Source of the DNA: Nitratireductor basaltis
GTDB lineage: Bacteria > Pseudomonadota > Alphaproteobacteria > Rhizobiales > Rhizobiaceae
DNA length: 64,000 nt
Assembly (NCBI RefSeq): GCF_000733725.1
Contig: NZ_JMQM01000001.1
Span: 1,054,001 to 1,118,000, forward strand
Direction of reading: 5' to 3'
The number at the start of each line of letters is the position of its first letter. Position 1 is the stretch's first letter. The notes beneath the pieces are model-generated. The model was not told the DNA's origin, made no database searches, and was given only the letters and a program-made list of their open reading frames with translations. The position numbers and the translations under genes were made by a program. Positions 26,871-36,374 of the stretch are shown in pieces.

Positions 26871-26896
26871 CGAAAACAGGGCCTCGTGGGCCCTGT
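26871..26896 (-). terminator. Terminator of the IalB-like gene
   Basis: On the minus strand an 8-bp stem, ACAGGGCC (26896-26889) with GGCCCTGT (26883-26876), is followed by TTTTCG. It lies between convergent hspQ and the IalB-like gene; the plus side lacks a T-run, so it mainly serves the leftward gene. Confidence 0.7.
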
Positions 26897-26924
26897 CGCA
26901 AATCGCAAATGGGTGAAGCGAGCC

Positions 26925-27557
26925 CTACTGAGCCTGCTTCGCCTTCTCCTGGGCTTCCTTCAGCTTCTTCGTGAACTCTTCGTTGTTCTTGTTCACGAAT
27001 TCCTGCAGCTTCTGCTGGCGTTCGTTCAGGTCTTCCTGCTTCAGCGGAGGTCCGTCAAAAGCGTCGGTGAAGCCCTTGAGCGTGATCTTGATCGGGTTTG
27101 GCTGGTTCTGGAAATTGACGGAGGTCAATGTCAGCTCCGAACCCTTCTTGAAGGACGCGACAATCTGGTCAGAAAGCTGGGCTTCAGCAACGCAGCGGTC
27201 CGGCAGACAGATCGCATAGTCGATCTTCGTTGCCGCGCCACCATCGACCTGCAGCCCAACACCGGGGGGGATCAGACGTGCGGTAGGCACTGCAATCTGC
27301 AGAACGCGGCGGTTTACCTTGCCCTTGACCTCGATCAGGTTGATCGCGGTGAGCAGCTGGCCTGACTGGGTACGCAGGAGATGCTGGACATTACACACAT
27401 CCACCTCATCCTGCTTCGTGCACGCCTTGAACCAACCATCCGGCTGTGCCTGCTGCTGCTGGGCCACAGCGGCGCCGCCACCTGCCGCTACGCTGGCGGA
27501 CAATGCCCCGCCAAATATCAGTGCCAGGCGTGTCGCTTTCGCTATCAGGCTCTTCAT
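26925..27557 (-). CDS. Invasion-associated locus B (IalB) family exported protein
   Basis: 210 residues from ATG 27557 (GGACGGAAAAT upstream); a longer frame to 27779 has no support. Signal peptide ends at GGGAAVAQ near residue 32. The domain contains two conserved cysteine pairs: WFKACTKQDEVDVCNVQHL and AICLPDRCVAEAQL, the pattern of the IalB family. In Bartonella IalB is linked to erythrocyte entry, but the family is common in non-pathogenic rhizobia. The C-terminal ~40 residues (ERQQKLQEFVNKNNEEFTKK) are highly charged and probably a coiled helix. It diverges from the peptide-type binding protein (252 bp between starts). Confidence 0.92.
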   Translation of the reverse strand: MKSLIAKATRLALIFGGALSASVAAGGGAAVAQQQQAQPDGWFKACTKQDEVDVCNVQHLLRTQSGQLLTAINLIEVKGKVNRRVLQIAVPTARLIPPGVGLQVDGGAATKIDYAICLPDRCVAEAQLSDQIVASFKKGSELTLTSVNFQNQPNPIKITLKGFTDAFDGPPLKQEDLNERQQKLQEFVNKNNEEFTKKLKEAQEKAKQAQ

Positions 27558-27809
27558 ATTTTCCGTCCTTCGTGAAAACTTGCTGTGCAACGCTATGCGT
27601 CCGCTTCCGGTCCACCTGTTGTGGGCCGAATGCGGCGACAGCATGGCTCGAAGGCGTGTTACAACGGTTGGAGCGCCAAATCCAGTGTTGTGACGTTTCG
27701 CTAATCGGCGGACCGATTGCATAGGAGTGGACAAGAGCCCCAATGGCCGCAAGGATGCGTCGAAGGCCCAAGCGGCCACGAATCGATCAATTTGTGCGAG
27801 GTTGATGCT

Positions 27810-29654
27810 ATGCGCTCCACGTTCATGCGCCTACCGGCTTTGATGATGACCAGCCTCCTGGCATTGAGTGGCGCAGCTTTTGCCGAAGAGCCAAGCCACG
27901 GCATCGCGATGAATGGCGAGCCGGCATTGCCCGCCGACTACACGCATTTCCCATATGCGAATCCGGATGCACCCAAAGGCGGTGACATCACCTATTGCGT
28001 CGTGGGGACATTCGACAATCTGAACCCCTTCATCCTCAAGAGCATGCGCACCACGGCACGTGGTGTGATCGATTCCATTTTCGGAAATCTCGTCTTCGAG
28101 CCGCTGATGCGCAGGAGTGCAGCCGAACCGTTCACCCTCTACGGGCTGCTGGCGGAGAGCATCGAGATGGATGAAGAGCGCAGCTATGCGGTATTCAATC
28201 TCAATCCTGATGCACGCTGGTCCGACGGCGAACCCGTCACGCCCGAGGATGTGATCTTCACCTATGAAACATTCGCGGAGAAGGGCCGCCCGCCCTATTC
28301 CAGCCGGATGGCGCGGATCGCCAGCATCGAGAAGACAGGTGAAAACAGCGTAAGGTTCAACTTCAATGACCAGGCAGACCGGGAGTTTCCGCTGATCGTC
28401 GCAATGACGCCTGTCATCCCGGCCCATGCCTTCGACAAAGAGACCTTCGACCAGGCGACCCTTGAGCCTGTGACAGGCAGCGGTTCATATGTGATCGAGA
28501 AAGTGGAGCCCGGTTCGCGGATAGTCTTCAAGCGCAACCCGGAATATTGGGGCGCCGAGGTGCCTTCCATGCGCGGCTTCGACAATTACGACCAGATCAC
28601 CATCGAATATTTTCTCAACGAGAATGCGCAGTTCGAAGCCTTCAAGAAGGGCATCTGCTCGGCATATGCCGGCCCGATCTATACCGGGCTTGATCCGCAG
28701 AAGATCGAAAGAGACTTTGATTTTCCCGCCGCCCAGAACGGGGACGTGAAGGTTGAAGCTTTCGAGACGCGTATCCCGCCGGTAGTAACCGGCTTCGTCT
28801 TCAATACGCGCCGCGAGAAATTCTCCGATCCTGCCCTGCGGCGTGCTTTGGCCAAGCTCTATGATTTCGGGTGGGTCAACAAGAACATGCTCGATGGTGA
28901 GCACAAGCGTACGCTGAGTTACTGGCAGGGATCCGAACTTTCCGCGCTGGGCCGCCCGGCAAACGAGATCGAGCGGAAACTGCTGGAACCATACATGGAT
29001 CGCGTCCTGCCAGAGGTGTTGGACGGTACCTATGGCGCGGATCTCATGCAGAGCGAGGAGATCGGTCGCGAGCGGCTGCGTTCGGTCGTGTCGGATCTGC
29101 GCGATGCCGGTTATTCCATCGACGGTGGTGTGCTCAGGAATCCGGAAGGCGAACCCGTCAGTTTCGAAATTCTGCTTGCGTCCGCTGATGAGGAGAAGCT
29201 CGCGACGGTCTATCAGCGCGCGCTGAAACGCATCGGCATCGATGTCACGTTGCGTCTTCTCGACGATTCGCAGATGCAGCAGCGCAAGCAGACCTATGAT
29301 TTCGACATGATGATCGGATCGGTCGGTTTCTCCGGTTCTCTTTCTCCAGGTGTCGAACAGCTTGGCCGCTGGGGATCTGAAGCTGCCAGGGCTGAAGGTT
29401 CCTTCAACCTTTCAGGCGCATCAGATCCCGCAATCGACGCGATGATCGACGCGATGTTGAATGCGCGTGATGCGGAGACTTATAATGCGGCCGTTCGCGC
29501 GCTTGATCGCCTCTTGATGTCTGGTGCCTATTATGTGCCGACGCAACACAGTTCCAAACAGTATATCGCCTACTGGAATGATCTCGACCATCCGGAAGAG
29601 CAGCCGCTGAACGGTTTCAAACTGCGCAGCTGGTGGCATAAGGCAGACCAATGA
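27810..29654 (+). CDS. Peptide-type ABC transporter substrate-binding protein (YejA-like)
   Basis: 614-residue periplasmic protein of the SBP_bac_5 family. From ATG 27810, with GAGGT ten bases upstream, a Sec signal peptide ends at GAAFAEEP (about residue 26). HGIAMNGEPALPADYTHFPY and ANPDAPKGG mark the YejA-like subgroup, which handles oligopeptides or peptide antibiotics such as microcin C. SVRFNF and the late LDRLLMSGAYYVP segment match the family. No permease or ATPase gene lies nearby, so it is an orphan binding protein or its partners are elsewhere. It overlaps the next gene by 4 bp (ATGA). Confidence 0.9.
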   Translation: MRSTFMRLPALMMTSLLALSGAAFAEEPSHGIAMNGEPALPADYTHFPYANPDAPKGGDITYCVVGTFDNLNPFILKSMRTTARGVIDSIFGNLVFEPLMRRSAAEPFTLYGLLAESIEMDEERSYAVFNLNPDARWSDGEPVTPEDVIFTYETFAEKGRPPYSSRMARIASIEKTGENSVRFNFNDQADREFPLIVAMTPVIPAHAFDKETFDQATLEPVTGSGSYVIEKVEPGSRIVFKRNPEYWGAEVPSMRGFDNYDQITIEYFLNENAQFEAFKKGICSAYAGPIYTGLDPQKIERDFDFPAAQNGDVKVEAFETRIPPVVTGFVFNTRREKFSDPALRRALAKLYDFGWVNKNMLDGEHKRTLSYWQGSELSALGRPANEIERKLLEPYMDRVLPEVLDGTYGADLMQSEEIGRERLRSVVSDLRDAGYSIDGGVLRNPEGEPVSFEILLASADEEKLATVYQRALKRIGIDVTLRLLDDSQMQQRKQTYDFDMMIGSVGFSGSLSPGVEQLGRWGSEAARAEGSFNLSGASDPAIDAMIDAMLNARDAETYNAAVRALDRLLMSGAYYVPTQHSSKQYIAYWNDLDHPEEQPLNGFKLRSWWHKADQ

Positions 29655-30334
29655 GTTCAGAGAAAACGCTCAGTATCGATGTCATTTCAGACGTCATGTG
29701 TCCCTGGTGCTTCGTCGGGCAGAAGAACCTCAAGCAGGCTCTTGCACAGGTGGAAGATGTTGATGTGAGCATCCATTGGCGCCCCTATCAGCTTGATCCG
29801 ACACTGCCGCCGGAGGGCAAGGATCGCCAGACCTACCTGGAAGAGAAGTTCGGCAGCAGGGATCGTGCTCAAGCGCTTCATGACCGGATAAAAGAGGCCG
29901 GGCGTGCCGCAGACATCGATTTCAAGTTTGAACGGATTGCGACATCTCCGAACACGATTGATGCGCATCGGGTGATCCGTTGGGCCGCAAGTGCTGGCGA
30001 AGGCATTCAGGATCGATTGGTTGAACGCCTGTTCGAGATGTATTTCCTCGAGGGTGAGAATATCGGCGAGCACCCGGTTCTCATCAAGGCCGCACGCGAG
30101 AGCGGCATGGATAGCGCTGTCGTCGAAACCCTGTTGCCCACGGAAGCCGACCGCGAGGAGGTATCAAGGGAGGTTGCCACCGCGCAGCAGATGGGTGTCA
30201 CGGGGGTGCCCTGCTTCCTGCTCGAAGGGAAATACGCGCTTATGGGAGCGCAGCCGCCGGAAGCACTTGCAGATGCCATTCGCAAGGTAGCAGAGGCCAA
30301 AGCAACAGGCGCTCTGGATCAGCCGCAGGCCTGA
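29651..30334 (+). CDS. DsbA family oxidoreductase, FrnE-like
   Basis: 227 residues, cytoplasmic (no signal peptide). The thioredoxin-fold motif CPWC is at residues 17-20 in ISDVMCPWCFVGQKNL, and the cis-proline region is TGVPCFLLEGKYALMGAQPP near residue 185, both typical of the FrnE/HCCA isomerase-like DsbA relatives. Such proteins act as disulfide isomerases or glutathione-linked enzymes; the role here is not known. Translationally coupled to the peptide-type binding protein, an association I would not overread. Confidence 0.9.
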   Translation: MSSEKTLSIDVISDVMCPWCFVGQKNLKQALAQVEDVDVSIHWRPYQLDPTLPPEGKDRQTYLEEKFGSRDRAQALHDRIKEAGRAADIDFKFERIATSPNTIDAHRVIRWAASAGEGIQDRLVERLFEMYFLEGENIGEHPVLIKAARESGMDSAVVETLLPTEADREEVSREVATAQQMGVTGVPCFLLEGKYALMGAQPPEALADAIRKVAEAKATGALDQPQA

Positions 30335-30352
30335 CCCGTCGCGGGTCAGGCC
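30328..30352. terminator. 11-bp inverted repeat spanning FrnE-like and mfd stop codons
   Basis: GGCCTGACCCG (30328-30338) and CGGGTCAGGCC (30342-30352) form a perfect 11-bp stem with loop TCG. Both convergent stop codons are inside the arms. There is no T-run, but the strength suggests a bidirectional transcript end or RNase barrier. Confidence 0.6.
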
Positions 30353-33300
30353 GCTTGCTTCTCCGCTAGCTTTGCCAGCTGTGTCATGACCACCGCCGCC
30401 CCTGAAAGGCGCTTTTGAGACGTCGGCAGATCGCGAATGAACACCACGCTCTGGTCGGGGCGTATCTTCGCCATCGATCCCTGCTGGGCGATGTAACCGA
30501 CCAGGGCAGCAGGTTCCGGAAAGGCCTGGTTTCGGAACTGAACGACAATGCCCTTTGGCCCTGCGTCCAGTTTCTCGACATTCGCCTTGCGGCAAAGAGC
30601 CTTGATATAGACGATCTTGAGCAGATGCTCGACTTCCTCGGGCATCGGGCCGAACCTGTCGATTATCTCCGCGCCGAATGCATCGATTTCATCCGGCGTT
30701 TCGAGATCACCCAGCCGGCGATAGAGACTGAGGCGCAGTTGCAGGTCAGGCACGTAGGATTCGGGAATCATCACCGCTGTACCCACCGTGATCTGCGGCG
30801 ACCACCCGGAATCGACCGCTTCACCGGAACCGCGCAATTCGGCGACAGCCTCCTCCAGCATCTGCTGATACAGCTCGTAGCCGACTTCCTTGATATGCCC
30901 CGACTGGGCGTCTCCAAGCAGGTTGCCTGCTCCGCGCATATCCAGGTCATGACTGGCGAGCTGGAAGCCTGCGCCAAGCGTGTCGAGAGACTGAAGGACC
31001 TTGAGCCGGCGTTCGGCCATCGGTGTCAGCTTCTTGTTCGCCGGAAGGGTGAAGAGTGCATAGGCACGCACTTTTGAGCGCCCTACCCGCCCGCGGATCT
31101 GGTAGAGCTGTGAAAGGCCGAACATGTCCGCGCGATGGACAATCAGTGTGTTTGCGGTCGGGATATCGAGTCCCGATTCAACGATAGTCGTCGACAGGAG
31201 AACGTCATACTGACCGTCGTAGAAGGCGTTCATGATGTCGTCGAGTTCCCCCGGCGGCAATTGACCATGTGCGCGTGCTACTTTCAGTTCCGGCACTTCG
31301 TCTGCCAGGAACTGAGCCACTTCATCGAGATCGGAAATCCGGGGGACAACGTAGAAGCTTTGCCCGCCGCGGTAACGTTCGCGTAAGAGCGTCTCGCGGA
31401 TGACCAGCGGGTCGAAGGGCGAGATAAAGGTTCTGACCGCCATGCGGTCCACGGGCGGTGTAGCAATCAGCGAAAGTTCGCGGACACCTGTCAGTGCGAG
31501 CTGCAATGTCCGCGGTATCGGAGTTGCCGAAAGGGTCAGGACGTGGACGTCTGTTTTCAGTTCCTTCAGGCGTTCCTTGTGCTTCACACCGAAATGCTGC
31601 TCTTCATCGATAATCAGCAAGCCCAGATTCTTGAAGTTCACCGCGTTGCCAAGCAGCGCATGGGTGCCAACGACGATGTCGACCGTTCCCTCAGCGATCC
31701 CCTTTTTCGTCTGGTTCAGATCCTTGGTGGATACGAGGCGTGACGCCTGCTCCACGCGCAAGGGCAAGCCGGAAAAGCGCTCCTTGAACGTCTTGTAGTG
31801 CTGGCGTGCGAGAAGTGTGGTGGGCACCACAACAGCAACCTGCAGGCCTTCCATCGCGGCAACGAAGGCAGCTCTGAGCGCAACTTCCGTCTTGCCAAAG
31901 CCCACGTCACCACAGATCAGGCGATCCATCGGCTTGCCCGACGAGAGATCGTCCAGAACAGCGTCAATGGCATTCTGCTGATCGTCGGTCTCGTCATAGG
32001 GGAAACGCGCGGCAAATTCCCCATAGAGCCCCTCGGGCGGCTGGATGCGCGTTCCCGGCCGCATTGCGCGTTGCGCCGCTATTTCGATCAGCTGCCCGGC
32101 CATCTCCAACAGGCGCTTTTTCAGTTTGGCCTTGCGTGACTGCCACGCTCCACCACCCAGCTTGTCCAGCACCGCATCGATGCTGTCCGAGCCGTAGCGC
32201 GACAACAGTTCGATATTCTCGACCGGCAGGAACAGGCGGTCATCGCCCGCGTAGCGCAACTCAAGACAATCATGCGGTGCGCCAGCGGCCTCGATCGTTT
32301 TCAAGCCGACGAACCGACCGATGCCGTGATCGGCATGGACGACGATATCCCCTGCGGAAAGCGCGTTGACTTCGCTGATGAAGTCGGATGCTTTCTTCCG
32401 CTTGCGGCTGCGCCGCACCAGACGGTCACCGAGCACATCCTGCTCGCAGATGACTGCAAGATTGGCAGTTTCGAAACCGGTCTCCAGAGGGAGAAGACCC
32501 AACCCGGCCTGCCCTTTGGGAAGTCGGGCAAGTTCGGCCAGACTGTTGACGCGCTTCAGGTTTTCCAGGCCGTGTTCGGCCAGGATCTGAGAGAGGCGAT
32601 CACTGGAACCTTCGCTCCATCCGGCAATCAGCACCTTTCGCCCGTCCTCGCGCAACTTGCCGATATGCTTGACGACATGATCGAAGATGTTGGCGTTGGG
32701 GTCCGCGCGCTCTTCCTTGAAGCTGCGGCCGGCGCTCGCTCCAGCGTGAAGGACCTTCAGCGCCGTTCCATCCGGCGTGTGGAAGGGAGTGAAGCGAACC
32801 TGGCTGCGTCCTTCCACTCGTTTCTTCACCTCTGATGGAGAGAGATAAAGTTTCGCCGGTTCGACGGGATTATACGGAACCGCCGAGTTGAGGGCATCCC
32901 CCTCGTTCTGGCGCTTGCGCGCGTCGAAATGGTCTTCGATCAAAGTGTAGCGTTCTTCGAGCGCATCCAGAGAGAGGTGATCGAATATGATCGGTGCCTC
33001 AGGCAGATAGTCGAATACGGTCGAAAGCTCATCGTGAAAGAGCGGAAGCCAATGCTCCATCCCTGCAAAACGGCGGCCTTCGGTGATCGCTGCATAAAGC
33101 GCGTCGTCACGCTTGGGAGCGCCAAATGCCTCGATGTAATTTCTGCGGAAGCGGCTGATCGTTTCGGCTGTGAGTGACACCTCGCTCATCGGGTTCAGCG
33201 AAATGGAGTTCCTCTGTCCCGTGGTTCGCTGCGTTTCGGGATCGAATGCGCGGATCGATTCCAGCGTATCGCCGAAGAAATCCAGGCGCAGCGCTTCCTC

Positions 33301-33852
33301 GGCCCCGGGTGCAAAGAGATCCAGGATGCCGCCGCGCACCGCGTACTGCCCCACATCCCTGACCGTAGGTTCACGATCAAAACCCGCCGCTTCCAGACGC
33401 TTGGCGAGGTCTTCCATCGACACCTGATTGCCCGGCCTGGCGGAAAATGTCTGAGCCCGGATCTGTTCCTTGGGCGGCATGCGCTGAAGGACCGCATTCG
33501 CGCTTACCAGCACAATGGATCGATGCGGAGCTTCGGCCAGAGATGCCATGGAGGACATGGCCGACAGCCGCCGCGCAGACGCATCTGCACCAGGCGACAC
33601 CCTATCATAGGGAAGGCAGTCCCACGCCGGCAGCTCAAGGACTGGCAGCTCGGGCGCAACAAATTTCAAAGCGTCGACGATGGTGCCCAGCCGCTGACCG
33701 TCGCGCATGACAAAGATGACCGGTCCGTCGGGAGCAAGTTCGCGCGATGCCTGGGCCAGAGCGAAAGCATCGTAACCGTCAGCAACACCGTCAACCAGCG
33801 TTTCGCGGCCTGTTCGGGAAGCAAGTCCGATCCTGTCCAGCAACTCCGCCAT
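30346..33852 (-). CDS. mfd: Transcription-repair coupling factor Mfd
   Basis: 1168-residue SF2 translocase that removes RNA polymerase stalled at lesions and recruits UvrA. Domain order matches the family: UvrB-homology region with WDCLPYDRVSP near residue 80, CarD-like RNAP-interacting domain with GDIVVHADHGIGRFVGL near 500, helicase Walker A GDVGFGKTE, box II DEEQHFG, and the TRCF C-terminal domain. RGRVGRSKVRAYA is helicase motif VI. It begins 6 bp after the sdhE stop, an sdhE-mfd linkage frequent in rhizobia. Confidence 0.97.
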   Translation of the reverse strand: MAELLDRIGLASRTGRETLVDGVADGYDAFALAQASRELAPDGPVIFVMRDGQRLGTIVDALKFVAPELPVLELPAWDCLPYDRVSPGADASARRLSAMSSMASLAEAPHRSIVLVSANAVLQRMPPKEQIRAQTFSARPGNQVSMEDLAKRLEAAGFDREPTVRDVGQYAVRGGILDLFAPGAEEALRLDFFGDTLESIRAFDPETQRTTGQRNSISLNPMSEVSLTAETISRFRRNYIEAFGAPKRDDALYAAITEGRRFAGMEHWLPLFHDELSTVFDYLPEAPIIFDHLSLDALEERYTLIEDHFDARKRQNEGDALNSAVPYNPVEPAKLYLSPSEVKKRVEGRSQVRFTPFHTPDGTALKVLHAGASAGRSFKEERADPNANIFDHVVKHIGKLREDGRKVLIAGWSEGSSDRLSQILAEHGLENLKRVNSLAELARLPKGQAGLGLLPLETGFETANLAVICEQDVLGDRLVRRSRKRKKASDFISEVNALSAGDIVVHADHGIGRFVGLKTIEAAGAPHDCLELRYAGDDRLFLPVENIELLSRYGSDSIDAVLDKLGGGAWQSRKAKLKKRLLEMAGQLIEIAAQRAMRPGTRIQPPEGLYGEFAARFPYDETDDQQNAIDAVLDDLSSGKPMDRLICGDVGFGKTEVALRAAFVAAMEGLQVAVVVPTTLLARQHYKTFKERFSGLPLRVEQASRLVSTKDLNQTKKGIAEGTVDIVVGTHALLGNAVNFKNLGLLIIDEEQHFGVKHKERLKELKTDVHVLTLSATPIPRTLQLALTGVRELSLIATPPVDRMAVRTFISPFDPLVIRETLLRERYRGGQSFYVVPRISDLDEVAQFLADEVPELKVARAHGQLPPGELDDIMNAFYDGQYDVLLSTTIVESGLDIPTANTLIVHRADMFGLSQLYQIRGRVGRSKVRAYALFTLPANKKLTPMAERRLKVLQSLDTLGAGFQLASHDLDMRGAGNLLGDAQSGHIKEVGYELYQQMLEEAVAELRGSGEAVDSGWSPQITVGTAVMIPESYVPDLQLRLSLYRRLGDLETPDEIDAFGAEIIDRFGPMPEEVEHLLKIVYIKALCRKANVEKLDAGPKGIVVQFRNQAFPEPAALVGYIAQQGSMAKIRPDQSVVFIRDLPTSQKRLSGAAVVMTQLAKLAEKQAA

Positions 33853-33858
33853 GTGGTT

Positions 33859-34146
33859 CTACTCGATCCCGTTCGCGCAAAAGGTTCTGATCTGTTCGAA
33901 GAGCGGGCTCTCAACCTCGGGCGGTGGAGCAACCTTTCCTGTTATCCATGGAAGAAGATCGGTGTCGGGAAGAGCCAGTATCCTTTCGAACTCATCCATT
34001 TCGGATGGCGAAAAGCTCTCCAGATGGCTGTCGGCAAAACCGCCAAGAACAAGATCCATTTCCCGCGTGCCGCGTCGCCACGACCTGATAAGGGCCTTGC
34101 GTCGGCGCGGTTCAAGATCTGCGCTGGAGCGGGTGGTTCCGGTCAT
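33859..34146 (-). CDS. sdhE: FAD assembly factor SdhE
   Basis: 95 residues. Promotes covalent attachment of FAD to the succinate dehydrogenase flavoprotein. Diagnostic RRGTREMDLVLGGF contains the RGxxE motif that contacts SdhA; the segment LLPWITG near residue 68 is also conserved. First gene of the sdhE-mfd pair, divergent from recG with 119 bp between starts. Confidence 0.93.
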   Translation of the reverse strand: MTGTTRSSADLEPRRRKALIRSWRRGTREMDLVLGGFADSHLESFSPSEMDEFERILALPDTDLLPWITGKVAPPPEVESPLFEQIRTFCANGIE

Positions 34147-34265
34147 GGCTGAAGTCCTTTATGAGGATGCGGTGCGCATATAGCGCGGGACGCAGGAGAT
34201 GTCAGCCTTGCGTGGCCCGTTTTGAGACTTAAGCTTCACCGCCAACCAGGATATTCGGGAATCGC

Positions 34266-36374
34266 ATGCGTCCCTCTGCTCTTGATCCGCTCTTTGCGCC
34301 AGCCACATCGCTCGACGGAATTGGTGACAAGATCGCCGGCCTTATCTCCAGGCTCGTGCCGGCGGATCTTACGAACAGGCCGGTTCGGGTGGGCGATCTT
34401 CCTTTCATTCTGCCTCACTCCGTTATCGACCGTTCACGGCGGATCCGCATTGCGGAAGCGACCGAGAGCGGTATCGTAACCTTGACCCTGACCGTTGGCG
34501 CTCACTATCCGCCGCCGCGCGGCAAGAACAATCTGCCCTACCGTGTCATGGCTTTCGATGAGACCGGCGAGATCGCACTCACATTCTTTCACGGCAGGCA
34601 GGTGTGGCTGGAAAAAGCCTTGGGAGAAGGCAGCCGCGTACTCGTCTCCGGCAGGATCGAATGGTTCAACGGGAGGGCCTCCATGGTTCATCCCGACCAC
34701 ATCGTTGCAGAGGCCGAAGCAGAGAAACTCCCGGTGATCGAGCCTGTCTATCCGCTCACTGCCGGCCTATCCGCAAAGGTATTGCGCAAAGGTATCGCCC
34801 AGGCGCTCAATCGATTTCCGAAGCTGCCCGAATGGCAGGATGCCGCACTCCAGCAGCGCATGGAGCTCCCGCCAATCGGGACAGCCTTGCAGCGTATTCA
34901 TGCCCCTGTTTCGCCGGCCGAACTTTCGCCTGAAGGCGCGCCCTGGCGCAGGCTGGCCTATGACGAACTCTTGGCAGGGCAGCTTTCGCTTGCTCTTGTG
35001 AGGCAGAAGTCGCGTCGACTGGACGGGCGTCCACTTCTGGGTGACGGGAGACTGGTACAGGGGCTCTTGAACGCCCTGCCCTACCGACTTACCGGTTCGC
35101 AGGAAACCGCGCTTGCGGAAATACATGCAGACATGGCCGAGGGCGAGCGCATGCTTCGTCTTCTGCAGGGTGATGTGGGATCAGGCAAGACCGTGGTTGC
35201 ACTCATGGCCATGGCGCGTGCGGTGGAAGCCGGTGGCCAGGCAGCCTTGATGGCGCCCACCGAGATACTGGCCAGACAGCATCATGCGACCATCGCCAGG
35301 CTGGGTGAGGCTGTTGGCCTGAGGGTCGGGCTTCTGACCGGGCGTGACAAGGGACGCGATAGGCAGAAAGTACTCGATGAGCTTTCCGCCGGAGAGATCG
35401 ACATTCTTGTCGGCACGCATGCACTGTTTCAGGAGGGTGTGAATTTTTCCGATCTTGCCCTGGCCATCATAGATGAACAGCATCGTTTTGGCGTGCATCA
35501 GAGGCTCGCGATCACTTCCAAGGGAAATGCGCCGGACATGCTCGTGATGACGGCGACACCCATCCCGCGGACACTGGTGCTCTCCGCGTTCGGCGACATG
35601 GATGTCTCACGTCTGACCGAAAAGCCGGCCGGGCGGCAACCGATCAAGACCGTCACCATGCCGATGGAACGTCTGAGCGAACTGGTGGGTCGTATGCGCG
35701 ATGCTGTTGCCGACGGGCAAAAGGTCTATTGGATCTGCCCGTTGGTGGAAGAGTCGGAGAATATCGACGTGACTTCCGCCGAGGACCGGTACGAGTCGCT
35801 CAGGCAAGTCTTCGCCGATCAGGTCGCCCTCGTTCACGGTCGCATGTCGGGCCGGGACAAGGATGCCGCGATGTCGGCTTTCAAGAACGGTGAAGCGCGG
35901 GTTCTCGTTGGAACGACCGTTGTCGAAGTCGGCGTGGATGTTCCCGACGCCACGATCATCGTGATCGAACATGCGGAGCGTTTTGGACTTGCTCAGTTGC
36001 ACCAGTTGCGCGGGCGCGTTGGTCGCGGCGAGAAGGCATCATCATGTGTGCTGCTCTACAAGGGGCCGCTTGGCGAGGTCGCAACCCGCCGCCTGGCAGT
36101 CATGAGGGAGACCGAGGACGGCTTCGTCATTGCGGAAGAAGACCTGAAGCTGCGTGGCGAGGGGGACCTTCTGGGCACGCGCCAATCGGGATCACCCGGC
36201 TTCCACATCGCGCGACTTGAGTTCCATGGCGATCTTCTGGCCGTTGCACGTGACGATGCACGGCTTGCGCTTACACGCGACCCCGAGCTTCAATCAGATC
36301 GCGGAGAGGCGTTGCGGGTGTTGTTGTACCTGTTTGGAAGAGATGACGCGGTAAGATTGCTGCGTGCGGGCTGA
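34266..36374 (+). CDS. recG: ATP-dependent DNA helicase RecG
   Basis: Remodels stalled replication forks and branched DNA. 702 residues: wedge domain with an OB fold (about 60-160), helicase Walker A GDVGSGKTVVALMAM near 305, box II DEQHRFG, motif III TATPIPRTL, motif VI HQLRGRVGRGEKAS, and the C-terminal GEGDLLGTRQSG, all characteristic of RecG. Start ATG 34266 follows GGGAATCGC. The stop TGA directly abuts the stop of the convergent DUF502 gene (TGATCA, no spacer). Confidence 0.97.
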   Translation: MRPSALDPLFAPATSLDGIGDKIAGLISRLVPADLTNRPVRVGDLPFILPHSVIDRSRRIRIAEATESGIVTLTLTVGAHYPPPRGKNNLPYRVMAFDETGEIALTFFHGRQVWLEKALGEGSRVLVSGRIEWFNGRASMVHPDHIVAEAEAEKLPVIEPVYPLTAGLSAKVLRKGIAQALNRFPKLPEWQDAALQQRMELPPIGTALQRIHAPVSPAELSPEGAPWRRLAYDELLAGQLSLALVRQKSRRLDGRPLLGDGRLVQGLLNALPYRLTGSQETALAEIHADMAEGERMLRLLQGDVGSGKTVVALMAMARAVEAGGQAALMAPTEILARQHHATIARLGEAVGLRVGLLTGRDKGRDRQKVLDELSAGEIDILVGTHALFQEGVNFSDLALAIIDEQHRFGVHQRLAITSKGNAPDMLVMTATPIPRTLVLSAFGDMDVSRLTEKPAGRQPIKTVTMPMERLSELVGRMRDAVADGQKVYWICPLVEESENIDVTSAEDRYESLRQVFADQVALVHGRMSGRDKDAAMSAFKNGEARVLVGTTVVEVGVDVPDATIIVIEHAERFGLAQLHQLRGRVGRGEKASSCVLLYKGPLGEVATRRLAVMRETEDGFVIAEEDLKLRGEGDLLGTRQSGSPGFHIARLEFHGDLLAVARDDARLALTRDPELQSDRGEALRVLLYLFGRDDAVRLLRAG

